From positions 434,001 to 498,000 of the forward strand of contig NZ_JBDZDQ010000003.1 of assembly GCF_040049295.1 (NCBI RefSeq): 64,000 nucleotides of DNA, read 5' to 3'. Position numbers and translations under genes: made by a program. Below the pieces are notes generated by a model. That model had not been told where the DNA came from, did no database searches, and worked only from the letters and a program-made list of their open reading frames with translations. The DNA is from Sphingomonas sp. KR3-1 (lineage in GTDB: Bacteria > Pseudomonadota > Alphaproteobacteria > Sphingomonadales > Sphingomonadaceae). This document shows positions 31,032 through 41,753 of this stretch, in pieces. How positions within the stretch are numbered: position 1 is the first letter of the stretch; the number at the start of each line of letters is the position of its first letter.

Positions 31032-32522
31032 ATGGGCGAGAATATCCTGGTCATCGACGAGGGCACCACCTCCACGCGCGCGATGCTGTTCGCGCCGTCG
31101 GGCAAGTGCCTGGGCAGCCACGCCGCCGAGATCACGCAGCACTATCCCGGCCCGGGCCTGGTCGAGCATGACGCGAACGAGATCTGGCGCCGCAGCCTCG
31201 AATGCGCGCATGCCATGGTCCAGCAGGCCGGCGGCGCCGACCGGATCGCCGCGATCGGCATCACCAACCAGCGCGAGACGATCGTCTTCTGGGACAAGAC
31301 CACCGGCGAGCCGCTCGCCCCCGCCATCGTCTGGCAGGACCGACGCAGCGCCGCTTTGTGCAGCCAGTGGCGCGATGCCGGCGAGGAGCCCGGCGTCCAG
31401 GCACGCACCGGGCTACTGCTCGACCCCTATTTCTCCGGCACCAAGATCGCCTGGGCGATGCGCAACTGGCCGCAGCTCAAGGGCGTCGGCGACCGGCTCG
31501 CCATCGGCACGATCGAGAGCTGGCTGGTGTGGAAGCTCACCGGCGGCCTGCACGTCACCGATGCGACCAACGCCTCGCGCACGCTCCTCATGGGCCTGGG
31601 CTCAGGCGGATGGAGCGACGGGCTGCTCGACATGTTCGCCGCCCCGCGCGACGCGCTGCCCGAGATCGTCGACTGCGCCGGCCGGTTCGGCACGACCAAG
31701 CTGTTCGGCGGCGAGATCCCGATCTGCGGCCTCGCCGGCGACCAGCAGTCCGCGACGATCGGCCAGGCCTGTTTCGCGCGCGGCGACACCAAGGCGACCT
31801 ATGGCACTGGCGCCTTCGTCCTCACCAATGCCGGCACCGCCCCGCCCTCTTCCAAGAACCGCCTGCTCGCTACCGTGCTCTGGCAATTGGGCGGGCGGCG
31901 CACCTATGCGATCGAAGGCTCGGTGTTCGTTGCCGGCAGCCTGGTCCAGTGGCTGCGCGACTCGGTGCGCCTGATCGAAACCGCGCAGGAGACCGAGGCG
32001 CTGGCCCGCTCGGTGAAGGACAATGGCGGCGTCTATCTGGTGCCCGCTTTGTCCGGCCTCGGCGCGCCCTGGTGGGAGCCCGATGCCCGCGCCTCGATCT
32101 CGGGCCTCAGCTTCTCCGCCACCCGCGCGCACATCGTCCGGGCCGCGCTGGAAGCAATGGCGCACCAGAGCCACGACCTGAAGACCGCCTTCGCCGCCGA
32201 CGGCGCCGACTGGTCGCGCCTGCGCGTCGATGGCGGCATGGTGATCAACGACTGGATCGCCCAGGACCTCGCCGACATCCTCGCCATCCCGGTGGATCGC
32301 CCCGACTTCGCCGAAACGACGGCGCTTGGCGCGGCAATGCTGGCGGGCGTCGGCTGCGGCATGTTCGGCGGACTGGAAGAGGCCGCGAAGATGCGCGGCG
32401 CGGGCGTGACGTTCGAGCCGAAGCTCGCTCCCGACGAGCGAAAAGCCCGCCTCATCGGCTGGCGCAACGCAGTCACATCAGTCGTCACCCCCGCGAAAGC
32501 GGGGGCCCATCTCCCGGATTAA
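31032..32522 (+). CDS. glpK: Glycerol kinase with a repeat-derived C-terminus
   Basis: Phosphorylates glycerol to glycerol 3-phosphate. 496 residues with FGGY-family motifs: IDEGTTSTRAMLF (ATP site), GITNQRETIVFWDKTTGEPL, NWPQLKGVGDRLAIG, YGTGAFVLTNAG and LRVDGGMVINDWIAQDLAD. No glpF or glpD is adjacent. The last 12 residues, VTPAKAGAHLPD, are encoded by a palindromic repeat of the family dispersed in this window; the enzyme's own sequence seems to end near WRNAVTSV. The tail probably does not matter for catalysis but shows that a repeat inserted at the stop codon. Confidence 0.95.
   Translation: MGENILVIDEGTTSTRAMLFAPSGKCLGSHAAEITQHYPGPGLVEHDANEIWRRSLECAHAMVQQAGGADRIAAIGITNQRETIVFWDKTTGEPLAPAIVWQDRRSAALCSQWRDAGEEPGVQARTGLLLDPYFSGTKIAWAMRNWPQLKGVGDRLAIGTIESWLVWKLTGGLHVTDATNASRTLLMGLGSGGWSDGLLDMFAAPRDALPEIVDCAGRFGTTKLFGGEIPICGLAGDQQSATIGQACFARGDTKATYGTGAFVLTNAGTAPPSSKNRLLATVLWQLGGRRTYAIEGSVFVAGSLVQWLRDSVRLIETAQETEALARSVKDNGGVYLVPALSGLGAPWWEPDARASISGLSFSATRAHIVRAALEAMAHQSHDLKTAFAADGADWSRLRVDGGMVINDWIAQDLADILAIPVDRPDFAETTALGAAMLAGVGCGMFGGLEEAAKMRGAGVTFEPKLAPDERKARLIGWRNAVTSVVTPAKAGAHLPD
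32484..32517 (+). repeat. Palindromic repeat (family A), one unit, inside the 3' end of glpK
   Basis: Reads GTCACCCCCGCGAAAGCGGG followed by GGCCCATCTCCCGG. The hairpin CCCCCGC, GAAA, GCGGGGG is perfect. Same unit as in 32842-32945 and 40739-40846. It ends 22 bases before the GIY-YIG gene. Confidence 0.9.
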
Positions 32523-32539
32523 CCGCGGGCGAGCGAGAA

Positions 32540-32827
32540 ATGGCGGGCTTCACCTACATCATCGCCAACCGAAAGAACGGCGCTCTCTACACCGGCGTAA
32601 CCGCGAAGATGTCCCGCCGCGCGCTCGATCACCGCGACGGAGCCGGCAGCAAGTTCGCCGCGAAATACGGCATCTACCGCTTGGTCTATGTCGAATTTCA
32701 CGAAGAGATCGACAACGCGATCCTTCGTGAAAAGAGGATCAAGAAGTGGCGGCGGGCCTGGAAGATCGCACTGATCGAAGAGAGCAATCCCGACTGGCGC
32801 GACCTGTTCTTCGAGCTGAACTGCTGA
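32540..32827 (+). CDS. Small GIY-YIG nuclease embedded among palindromic repeats
   Basis: 95 residues, a stand-alone GIY-YIG domain of the YhbQ/URI type. The two-strand motif appears as FTYIIANRKNGALYTGVT; the catalytic Arg/His region follows (RRALDHRDGAGSKFAAKYG), with the metal-ligand Glu in NAILREKRIKKWRRAW. The ribosome site before ATG 32540 is GAGCGAGAAA. It begins 22 bases after a family A palindrome and is followed 14 bases later by an inverted pair of the same palindrome, so it is bracketed by these repeats. Role unknown; nicking of hairpin DNA is a hypothesis. Confidence 0.9.
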   Translation: MAGFTYIIANRKNGALYTGVTAKMSRRALDHRDGAGSKFAAKYGIYRLVYVEFHEEIDNAILREKRIKKWRRAWKIALIEESNPDWRDLFFELNC

Positions 32828-32841
32828 CCGAACCTCAAACC

Positions 32842-32945
32842 GTCATCCCCGCGAAAGCGTGGCCCAGCTCGGGCGCTGTCGGCAAATACGGCCGGTGCGT
32901 GGCAGGATAGGGCGGGAGATGGGTCCCCGCTTTCGCGGGGATGAC
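32842..32945. repeat. Inverted pair of family A palindromes after the GIY-YIG gene
   Basis: GTCATCCCCGCGAAAGCGTG... is mirrored about 45 bases later by CGGGAGATGGGTCCCCGC, then TTTCGCGGGGATGAC. Each arm is itself a hairpin, so the whole is a BIME-like composite. It fills the gap between two convergent genes. Confidence 0.9.
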
Positions 32946-32964
32946 GAAAACTATGGAAACGCTA

Positions 32965-34710
<1,746 letters not shown>

Positions 34711-34759
34711 GGCGATTCTCTCCAGCTTAGGTGCGTTATGTTTCTAGAATGTTGGGTTT

Positions 34760-34796
34760 GGCATCGGATGCCGTACCGTAAACAACGTTAGTGTTG
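34760..34796. promoter_or_regulatory. Palindromes in the divergent promoter region, operator candidates
   Basis: Two inverted repeats lie in the 172-base gap between divergent genes: GGCATC-G-GATGCC at 34760-34772 and CAAC-GTTAGT-GTTG at 34783-34796. They are suited to a dimeric repressor such as a TetR-type regulator of acyl-CoA genes, but no regulator gene is adjacent. Confidence 0.4.
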
Positions 34797-34882
34797 ATTC
34801 ATCGCGCGCTCAAGGCAATAGGGGAAGCGCGTCCTTCAGAAGATGCGAGTCACCGGTTTCGAATGAGAGGTATGCCAGCCGC

Positions 34883-36106
34883 ATGAAAACTGCAAAGCCC
34901 GAAAGCCAGGGTTTCGACGCAGCCCGGCTGGCCCGGATCGATCCCTATCTGAAGACCCGCTATCTCGACTCGGGCAAGCTGCCCCATGCCCAGCTGCTGA
35001 TCGCCCGCCGCGGCGAGATCGTGCATTTCTCGAGCCAGGGCGCGGCCCGCGAGGGTGGTGCGCCGGTCGACGAGACCACGATCTTCCGCATCGCCTCGAT
35101 GACCAAGCCGGTCACCAGCCTCGCCTTCATGATGCTGCTCGAGGAAGGGCTGGTCGGCCTCGACACCCCGGTCCATCACGTCCTGCCCGAGCTCAAGAAC
35201 CTCGGCGTGTTCAAGGCGGGCGGCGACAAGGTGCCCTTCCAGACTACGCCCACGGCCGAGCCGATGCGGATGATCGATCTGCTCCGCCATACCTCGGGCT
35301 TCACCTACAGCTTCCAGAACCGCACCAGCGTCGACGCCGCCTATCGCGCCGGCAAGATCGAGGACTGGCACGGCAATCTCGATCTCGACGGCTTCGTCGC
35401 CGCGCTGGGCGAGATCCCGCTCGACTTCTCGCCGGGCACCGAATGGAACTACTCGGTCTCCACCGACGTGCTCGGCGCGGTGGTCGAGCGCGTCTCGGGC
35501 ATGAAGCTCGGCGACTTCTTCCAGCAGCGCATCTTCGCCCCGCTCGGCATGGACGACACCGGCTTCACCGTCCCCGCCAGCAAGACCGATCGGCTTTCCG
35601 ATTGCTGGGTGATGGTCCAGGGCAAGGGCCGGGTGATGTACGATCGCGGCGCCGAGAGCGCCTGGTCGCGCGAGCCGAAGCTGGTCTCGGGCGGCGGCGG
35701 CCTCGTCTCGACGTCGCTCGATTATCACCGTTTCTGCACCTTCTTCCTCAACAAGGGCGAGCTGGGCGGCACCCGGCTGGTCAGCCGCAAGACGATCGAC
35801 CTGATGACCGCGAACCACCTGCCCGGCGGTTCGGACCTGCACGCCATGTCCAAGTCGCTGTTCAGCGAGACCACCAATGCCGGCACCGGCTTCGGCCTGG
35901 GCTTCGCGATCACGATGGACGTCGCCAAGGCGATGATCCCCGGCTCGGCCGGCGAATATTATTGGGGCGGGATGTTCTCGACCTCGTTCTTCATCGATCC
36001 CGTCGAGCAGCTCTCGATGGTCTTCATGACGCAGCTTTCCCCGTCCATGCTCTACCCGATCCGGCGCGAGCTGAAGACGCTGATCTATTCGGCACTCAAC
36101 GACTGA
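34883..36106 (+). CDS. Serine hydrolase of the class C beta-lactamase family
   Basis: A 407-residue esterase/beta-lactamase-fold enzyme. The nucleophile motif SxxK is SMTK in [12 protein letters not shown] (about residue 73-76). The YxN-type motif appears as [11 protein letters not shown] (about 190), and a late WGGMFST (about 358) may replace the KTG triad. No signal peptide, so cytoplasmic. Members hydrolyse esters such as lactone or bile/steroid esters rather than beta-lactams. It starts the plus-strand fatty-acid gene run and lies 20 bases before the FadJ-type gene. Confidence 0.9.
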   Translation: MKTAKPESQGFDAARLARIDPYLKTRYLDSGKLPHAQLLIARRGEIVHFSSQGAAREGGAPVDETTIFRIASMTKPVTSLAFMMLLEEGLVGLDTPVHHVLPELKNLGVFKAGGDKVPFQTTPTAEPMRMIDLLRHTSGFTYSFQNRTSVDAAYRAGKIEDWHGNLDLDGFVAALGEIPLDFSPGTEWNYSVSTDVLGAVVERVSGMKLGDFFQQRIFAPLGMDDTGFTVPASKTDRLSDCWVMVQGKGRVMYDRGAESAWSREPKLVSGGGGLVSTSLDYHRFCTFFLNKGELGGTRLVSRKTIDLMTANHLPGGSDLHAMSKSLFSETTNAGTGFGLGFAITMDVAKAMIPGSAGEYYWGGMFSTSFFIDPVEQLSMVFMTQLSPSMLYPIRRELKTLIYSALND

Positions 36107-36126
36107 TCTTCCTCTTGGAGACGAAC

Positions 36127-38154
36127 ATGACCTCCCCCATCACCACCACCCGCCAGGGCGACGTCCTGATCATCACCTCGGACAATCCGCCGGTGAACGC
36201 GCTCGGCGCCGCGGTCCGCCAGGGCATCCAGGCCGGCATCCAGGAAGCCAAAGGCGACGACAGCATCAAGGCGGTCGTGATCACCTGCGCGGGCAAGACC
36301 TTCTTCGCCGGCGCCGACATCACCGAGTTCGGCAAGCCGATGCAGGAGCCCTCGCTCCCCGTGCTGGTCGACGAGATCGAAGCGCTCGACAAGCCGGTGA
36401 TCGCGGCGGTCCACGGCACCGCGCTCGGTGGCGGCTGCGAGGTCGCCCTCGCCTCGCACTATCGCATCGCCGTCCCCTCGGCGAAGTTCGGCCTGCCCGA
36501 GGTCAAGCTCGGCATCCTGCCCGGCGCCGGCGGCACCCAGCGCATGCCGCGCGTCGCGGGCGTCGAGACCGCGCTCGAGATGGCGACCAAGGGCGATCCG
36601 ATCTCGGCCGAGCAGGCCAAGGCCGCCGGCCTGGTCGATCGCCTCGCGACCGAGGGCAATCTCGTCGCCGAAGCCGTCGCCTTCGCGCAGGAAGTGATCG
36701 GCAAGCCGGTCTCGCGCTCGTCCGAGCGCCCGGTCACCGTCGACCCCGCCGTCTTCGAAGCCTTCCGCAAGACCAACGCGAAGCGCTTCCGCGGCATGGA
36801 CGCGCCCAACACGATCGTCGACCTGATCGAGCAGACCGCCGGCAAGCCCTATGCCGAGGGCGTCCAGGCCGAGCGCATGGGCTTCATGAAGCTGATCATG
36901 GGCACCCAGTCCGCCGCGCTGCGCCACATCTTCTTCGCCGAGCGCAAGGCCGCCAAGATCGACGGCATCGCCGAGGACATCGCGCTGCGTGACATCAAGC
37001 GCGTCGGCGTGATCGGCGCCGGCACGATGGGCGGCGGCATCTCGATGAACTTCCTCTCGGCCGGGGTTCCCGTGACCATCGTCGAGATGGCGCAGGAAGC
37101 GCTCGATCGCGGCACCGGCGTGATCCGCAAGAATTACGAGGCGACCGCCGCCAAGGGCCGCATGACCGCCGAGCAGGTCGAAGGTGCGATGGGGCTGCTC
37201 AACCCGACGCTCGATTTCGGCGCGCTCGCCGAGTGCGACCTGATCATCGAGGCCGTCTATGAGAATATGGACGTCAAGAAGGACATCTTCGGCAAGCTGG
37301 ACAAGATCGCCAAGCCGGGCGCCATCCTCGCGTCGAACACGTCCTACCTGAACATCGACGAGATCGCCGCGGTCACCTCGCGTCCCCAGGATGTGCTCGG
37401 CCTCCACTTCTTCTCGCCGGCCAACATCATGAAGCTGCTCGAGATCGTTCGCGGCGCCAAGACCGCCGACGACGTGCTCGCCACCGCGATGGCGATCTCG
37501 AAAAAGATCAAGAAGGTCGCCGTCATCGCCGGCGTCACCTATGGCTTCATCGGCAACCGCATGCTGATGCCCCGCCAGGTCGAGGCGAACAAGATGCTGC
37601 TCGAAGGCGCCACGCCCGAGCAGATCGACAAGGTCCATGTCGCCTTCGGCATGCCGATGGGTCCGTTCCAGATGGCCGATCTCGCCGGCGTCGACATCGG
37701 CTGGCACCGTGATCCGAACCGGATCGAGAACATCCGCGACGCGCTCGCCGCCGAGGGCCGCTGGGGCCAGAAGAAGAACGCCGGCTTCTACGATTATGAC
37801 GAGAAGCGGAACCCCTCGAACAGCCCGCGCGTCGCCGAGCTGATCGCCGAATGGCGCGAGAAGCTGAACGTCCCGGCGCACGAGATCACCGAGGAGGAGA
37901 TCGTCGTCCGCACGCTCTACACGATGGTCAACGAAGGCGCGCTGATCCTCGCCGAGAAGATGGCGCAGCGCGCGTCCGACATCGATGTCGTCTGGGTGTA
38001 CGGCTATGGCTGGCCCCCGTACCGCGGCGGCCCGATGTTCTGGGCCGACACCGAGGGTCTGAAGAAGATCGTCGAAGGCCTGGAGAAGTACGGCTTCGAA
38101 GTCGCCCCGCTGCTCCGCGAAAAGGCGGAAAAGGGCGAGAAGTTCAACAAGTAG
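36127..38154 (+). CDS. Bifunctional enoyl-CoA hydratase / 3-hydroxyacyl-CoA dehydrogenase (FadJ/FadB type)
   Basis: 675 residues combining beta-oxidation steps 2 and 3. The N-terminal crotonase domain (about 1-190) has the oxyanion segment [14 protein letters not shown] and [14 protein letters not shown]. The dehydrogenase domain begins near 290 with the NAD loop [17 protein letters not shown], followed by the [14 protein letters not shown] motif with the catalytic His. C-terminal helices contain [13 protein letters not shown]. The size and layout match the peroxisomal-type bifunctional enzyme. No thiolase is adjacent. Confidence 0.94.
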   Translation: MTSPITTTRQGDVLIITSDNPPVNALGAAVRQGIQAGIQEAKGDDSIKAVVITCAGKTFFAGADITEFGKPMQEPSLPVLVDEIEALDKPVIAAVHGTALGGGCEVALASHYRIAVPSAKFGLPEVKLGILPGAGGTQRMPRVAGVETALEMATKGDPISAEQAKAAGLVDRLATEGNLVAEAVAFAQEVIGKPVSRSSERPVTVDPAVFEAFRKTNAKRFRGMDAPNTIVDLIEQTAGKPYAEGVQAERMGFMKLIMGTQSAALRHIFFAERKAAKIDGIAEDIALRDIKRVGVIGAGTMGGGISMNFLSAGVPVTIVEMAQEALDRGTGVIRKNYEATAAKGRMTAEQVEGAMGLLNPTLDFGALAECDLIIEAVYENMDVKKDIFGKLDKIAKPGAILASNTSYLNIDEIAAVTSRPQDVLGLHFFSPANIMKLLEIVRGAKTADDVLATAMAISKKIKKVAVIAGVTYGFIGNRMLMPRQVEANKMLLEGATPEQIDKVHVAFGMPMGPFQMADLAGVDIGWHRDPNRIENIRDALAAEGRWGQKKNAGFYDYDEKRNPSNSPRVAELIAEWREKLNVPAHEITEEEIVVRTLYTMVNEGALILAEKMAQRASDIDVVWVYGYGWPPYRGGPMFWADTEGLKKIVEGLEKYGFEVAPLLREKAEKGEKFNK

Positions 38155-38164
38155 GCAAAGCAAA

Positions 38165-38289
38165 TCCTCCCCCGGTGGGGGAGGTGGCAGCCGAAGGCTG
38201 ACGGAGGGGGAACGCCGCGAGCGATCCGCCTGGGGCAATCCCCCTCCACCACCGCTTCGCGGCGGTCCCCCTCCCCCGCTGGGGGAGGA
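38165..38289. repeat. Inverted pair of GC-rich palindromes
   Basis: TCCTCCCCCGGTGGGGGAGG with a GGCAGCCGAAGGCTGACGGA continuation is mirrored by CCCCTCCACCACCGCTTCGC and GGCGGTCCCCCTCCCCC...GGGGGAGGA. Lies between the bifunctional enzyme and the first acyl-CoA dehydrogenase and ends about 16 bases before its ATG. Confidence 0.8.
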
Positions 38290-38305
38290 ATGGAGAAAAA
38301 AGATA

Positions 38306-39463
38306 ATGGCAGAGGATCTGGACACCTTCCGCGCCGAAACTCGCACCTGGCTGGAGGAAAACTGCCCTCCGGAAATGCGCACTCCGCCCAAGTCCGAGAA
38401 GGACGCGACCTGGGGTGGCCGCAACCCCGAATACCAGCATCCCGACCAGAAGCTCTGGCTCGATCGCATGGCCGCGCGCGGCTGGACGGTGCCCGACTGG
38501 CCCAAGGCCTATGGCGGCGGCGGGCTCAGCCCGGCGGAGACCAAGATCCTCCGCGAGGAACTCAAGCGCATCAAGGCGCGCAACCCGCTTAACAGCTTCG
38601 GCATCTCGATGCTCGGCCCGGCGCTGCTCAAATACGGCACCGAGGAACAGAAGCTCGAGCATCTGCCCAAGATCGCCCGCGGCGAGATCCGCTGGTGCCA
38701 GGGCTATAGCGAGCCCAATGCCGGCTCGGACCTCGCGGGCCTCCAGACCAGCGCTGAGGACAAGGGCGACCATTTCCTCGTCAACGGCCAGAAGGTCTGG
38801 ACCAGCTATGCCGACAAGGCCGACTGGATCTTCTGCCTCGTCCGCTCCGACAAGACCGTCAAGCAGGCCGGCATCAGCTTCCTGCTGTTCGACATGGCCT
38901 CGCCAGGGGTCAGCACCAAGCCGATCCTGCTGATCAGCGGCAACTCGCCCTTCTGCGAGACCTTCTTCGACAATGTCGAGGTGCCCAAGGGCAACCTGCT
39001 CGGCACCCTCAACAGGGGCTGGGACGTCGCCAAATACCTGCTCGGCCATGAGCGCGAGATGATCTCCGGCTTCGGCCTGGGCGGCGCCGGCAAGGACCCG
39101 CTGGTCGAGGCCGCCCGCGCCGGCGTCGACCCGATCCTGCGCGCCCAGATCGCGCTGTTCCAGGTCCGCGCCAAGGCGTTCGCGGCGATGTCCGAGAAGT
39201 TCATCGATGAGCTCAAGGCCGGCCAGGCGCACCCTGCCCAGCCCTCGATGATGAAGTACTACGGCACCGAGCTGAACAAGACCCGCCACGAGCTGCAGAT
39301 GGCCGCCGGCGGCAGCGACGCGCTCGAATGGGACAGCGAAGCGAGCCACGAGGGCGCTGCGGCGCGCGGCTGGCTGCGCACCAAGGCCAACTCGATCGAA
39401 GGCGGCACCAGCGAGATCCAGCTCAACATCATCGCCAAGCGGATCCTCGATCTGCCGAGCTGA
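38306..39463 (+). CDS. Acyl-CoA dehydrogenase, large partner of pair 1
   Basis: FAD enzyme making trans-2-enoyl-CoA; 385 residues. Landmarks: the flavin/substrate loop WCQGYSEPNAGSDLAGLQT, the KVWTSYADKADWIF strand and the C-terminal GGTSEIQLNIIAKRILDLPS. It is followed by a shorter, divergent acyl-CoA dehydrogenase at 39601. Adjacent long/short pairs are known to form mixed alpha2-beta2 enzymes in steroid side-chain degradation (ChsE4-ChsE5 type), so they may work as one enzyme. Confidence 0.92.
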   Translation: MAEDLDTFRAETRTWLEENCPPEMRTPPKSEKDATWGGRNPEYQHPDQKLWLDRMAARGWTVPDWPKAYGGGGLSPAETKILREELKRIKARNPLNSFGISMLGPALLKYGTEEQKLEHLPKIARGEIRWCQGYSEPNAGSDLAGLQTSAEDKGDHFLVNGQKVWTSYADKADWIFCLVRSDKTVKQAGISFLLFDMASPGVSTKPILLISGNSPFCETFFDNVEVPKGNLLGTLNRGWDVAKYLLGHEREMISGFGLGGAGKDPLVEAARAGVDPILRAQIALFQVRAKAFAAMSEKFIDELKAGQAHPAQPSMMKYYGTELNKTRHELQMAAGGSDALEWDSEASHEGAAARGWLRTKANSIEGGTSEIQLNIIAKRILDLPS

Positions 39464-39473
39464 GACCGAACAA

Positions 39474-39580
39474 TCCCTCTCCCGCTTTCGCGGGAGAGGG
39501 AGGGAGCCGCGAAGCGGCGGAAGGGTGAGGGCACAGGAAGAAGGCCCCTCCCCCAGCCCCTCCCGCGAAAGCGGGAGGGG
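39474..39580. repeat. Inverted pair of CTCCCGC palindromes
   Basis: CCCTCTCCCGCTTTCGCGGG followed by AGAGGGAGGG is mirrored by CCCCTCCCGCGAAAGCGGGAGGGG. The loops TTTCG and GAAAGC resemble family A. It separates the two dehydrogenase genes of pair 1. Confidence 0.8.
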
Positions 39581-39600
39581 AGCAAGAAGGGAAGAAATAC

Positions 39601-40707
39601 GTGCCCCTCTACCTCAACGACGACCAGACCATGCTCCGCGACACCGCGAAGGACTTCGTCGCCTCGGAAGCCCCCGTCGCCCATATGCGCGCGCTCCGCG
39701 ACGCCGACGACGCCACCGGCTTCTCGCGCCCGCTGTGGAAGCAGTTCGCCGAGATGGGCTTCACCGGCATCCTCATCCCCGAGGGCGAAGGCGGTCTCGG
39801 CCTCGGCCATGTCGAGGCGGGCATCCTGCTCGAGGAGATCGGCCGCAACCTCACGCCCTCCCCCTTCCTCGCCACCGCCGTCGCCGCCGTCGAGGCACTC
39901 AAGGGCACCGCCGCCGCCGCGATATGGTATCCAAGCATCCTGTCGGGCGAAACCGTCGCCGCGCTGGCGATCGACGAGGGTGCCAAGCATAACGGCAAGA
40001 TCGCGATGCAGGCGCAGCGTTCCGGCAACGGCTTCCGCCTCACCGGCGCCAAGCAGTTCGTCACCCACGGCCATGTCGCCGACCTGCTGCTCGTCGCCGC
40101 GAAGACCGAGAACGGCACCACGCTGTTCGCCGTCCCCAGCGACGCGAGCGGCCTCTCCGCCACGCCCGAGCGTCTCGCCGATTCCGGCATCGCCGCGCGC
40201 CTGCAATTCGACGGTGTCGAAGTCGATGCCGATGCGGTGATCGGCGAAGTCGACCAGGGCGACGGCCCCCTCGCCCGCCTGCTCGCCGCGGGCCGCACCG
40301 GCGCCTCGGCCGAGATGGTCGGCGTCGGCGGCGGTGCGATGGACATGACCGTCGCCTATCTGCGCGAGCGCAAGCAGTTCGGCGTCGCGATCGGCAGCTT
40401 CCAGGCGCTCCAGCACCGCGCCGCGCATCTCTACAGCGAGATGGAAGTCGCCCGCGCTGCCGTGCTCAAGGCGCAGCAGCTGCTCGACGCCGGACAGGAC
40501 GCCACGGAAGCCGTGGCGGTCGCCAAGGCGATGACCGGCCTTGCCACCACGCTCGCCGTGCAGGAGGGTGTCCAGATGCATGGCGGCATCGGCATGACCG
40601 ACGAATATGACATCGGCTTCTTCATGAAGCGCGCCCGCGTGCTCGCCGAAATGTTCGGCGACAGCAACTTCCACGCCAACGCGCTGGCCGAAGCGGCGGG
40701 ATATTGA
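39601..40707 (+). CDS. Acyl-CoA dehydrogenase, small partner of pair 1
   Basis: 368 residues from a GTG start. It has the acyl-CoA dehydrogenase fold with an N-terminal helical domain, a beta domain around GFRLTGAKQFVTHGHVADLL and the C-terminal QMHGGIGMTDEYDIGFFMKR. Shorter than usual and lacking the normal GGTSEIQ tail, as in the small subunit of heteromeric ChsE-type dehydrogenases. Next to the large partner at 38306. Confidence 0.9.
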   Translation: MPLYLNDDQTMLRDTAKDFVASEAPVAHMRALRDADDATGFSRPLWKQFAEMGFTGILIPEGEGGLGLGHVEAGILLEEIGRNLTPSPFLATAVAAVEALKGTAAAAIWYPSILSGETVAALAIDEGAKHNGKIAMQAQRSGNGFRLTGAKQFVTHGHVADLLLVAAKTENGTTLFAVPSDASGLSATPERLADSGIAARLQFDGVEVDADAVIGEVDQGDGPLARLLAAGRTGASAEMVGVGGGAMDMTVAYLRERKQFGVAIGSFQALQHRAAHLYSEMEVARAAVLKAQQLLDAGQDATEAVAVAKAMTGLATTLAVQEGVQMHGGIGMTDEYDIGFFMKRARVLAEMFGDSNFHANALAEAAGY

Positions 40708-40738
40708 TGCGGAGTCCTGCGCCCCACTCCCAACCACC

Positions 40739-40846
40739 GTCATCCCCGCGAAAGCGGGGACCCATCTCGTGCAGAAGCCAGGATATACAAGAGCTGTTTG
40801 ATGCGGGGACGGTCCGGGAGATGGCCCCCGCTTTTGCGGGGGTGAC
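40739..40846. repeat. Inverted pair of family A palindromes upstream of the thioesterase
   Basis: GTCATCCCCGCGAAAGCGGG GACCCATCTC is mirrored by GGGAGATGGCCCCCGCTTTT GCGGGGGTGAC after about 55 bases. It ends six bases before the GTG start of the thioesterase at 40852, so the repeat replaces the normal leader. Confidence 0.9.
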
Positions 40847-40851
40847 GCGTC

Positions 40852-41739
40852 GTGACTGAAGAACGCGCCACCGAACCCCAGGCCCTGGTCGAGCAGCTCA
40901 CCCAGCTCCTCGACGTCGAGCGCATCGATACCGATCTCTACCGCGGCCCCCGCCAGCCTGGTGGCGTCGGCCGCGTGTTCGGCGGCCAGGTCGTCGCGCA
41001 GGCGCTCCAGGCCGCGCAGCGCTCGATCGAGGACGACAAGCTCGCCCATTCGCTCCACGCCTATTTCATGCGCCCGGGCGACGAGAACCACCCGATCATC
41101 TACCGCGTCGTCCGCGATTTCGACGGGCGCAGCTTCGCCAATCGCCGGGTCATCGCGATGCAGGGCGGCCAGCCCATCCTCAACATGACCGCGAGCTTCC
41201 AGGCGCCGGCGGACGGCCTGCACCACCAGTTCGACATGCCTGACGTGCCCGGCCCCGACGAGCTCGTCTCGGAGCACGAGCTGCGCGAGGCGATCCGCGA
41301 CGAAGTGCCCGAGAAGTTCCGCCGCTTCTTCCTGCGCGCCCGCCCGATCGAGATCCGTCCGGTCAATCCGCGCAACTGGTTCAAGCCGGTGAAGAGCGAG
41401 CCCTGCCAGAGCAGCTGGTTCCGCGTCGTCGCGCCCCTGCCCGACGATCCCGCGCTCCACCGCGCGATGCTCACCTACGCCACCGACATGACCTTGCTCG
41501 GCACCTGCATGCTCCCGCACGGGGTGAGCTGGATGAACGGCGGCGTGCAGACCGCCAGCCTCGACCACGCCGTCTGGCTCCACGAGCCGTTCCGCTTCGA
41601 CGAATGGCTGCTTTACACCACCGACAGCCCCTGGGCCGGCCATTCGCGCGGCTTCAACCGCGGCCGCATCTATGCGCAGGACGGCCGCCTGGTCGCCAGC
41701 GTCGCGCAGGAGGGGCTGGTGCGACTGCGCGGGGAATAG
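40852..41739 (+). CDS. tesB: Acyl-CoA thioesterase II (TesB type)
   Basis: Hydrolyses acyl-CoA to free acid and CoA; double hotdog fold, 295 residues. N-terminal hotdog with GRVFGGQVVAQALQAAQRS and HSLHAYFMRPGDENHPIIYR, C-terminal hotdog with WMNGGVQTASLDHAVWLHEP and SRGFNRGRIYAQDGRLVASV. The catalytic Asp/Gln/Thr triad region is conserved. Start GTG 40852 directly follows the repeat; no clear ribosome site, so expression may depend on the upstream reading. Confidence 0.92.
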   Translation: MTEERATEPQALVEQLTQLLDVERIDTDLYRGPRQPGGVGRVFGGQVVAQALQAAQRSIEDDKLAHSLHAYFMRPGDENHPIIYRVVRDFDGRSFANRRVIAMQGGQPILNMTASFQAPADGLHHQFDMPDVPGPDELVSEHELREAIRDEVPEKFRRFFLRARPIEIRPVNPRNWFKPVKSEPCQSSWFRVVAPLPDDPALHRAMLTYATDMTLLGTCMLPHGVSWMNGGVQTASLDHAVWLHEPFRFDEWLLYTTDSPWAGHSRGFNRGRIYAQDGRLVASVAQEGLVRLRGE

Positions 41740-41753
41740 CTAGAAGCGGCGCG

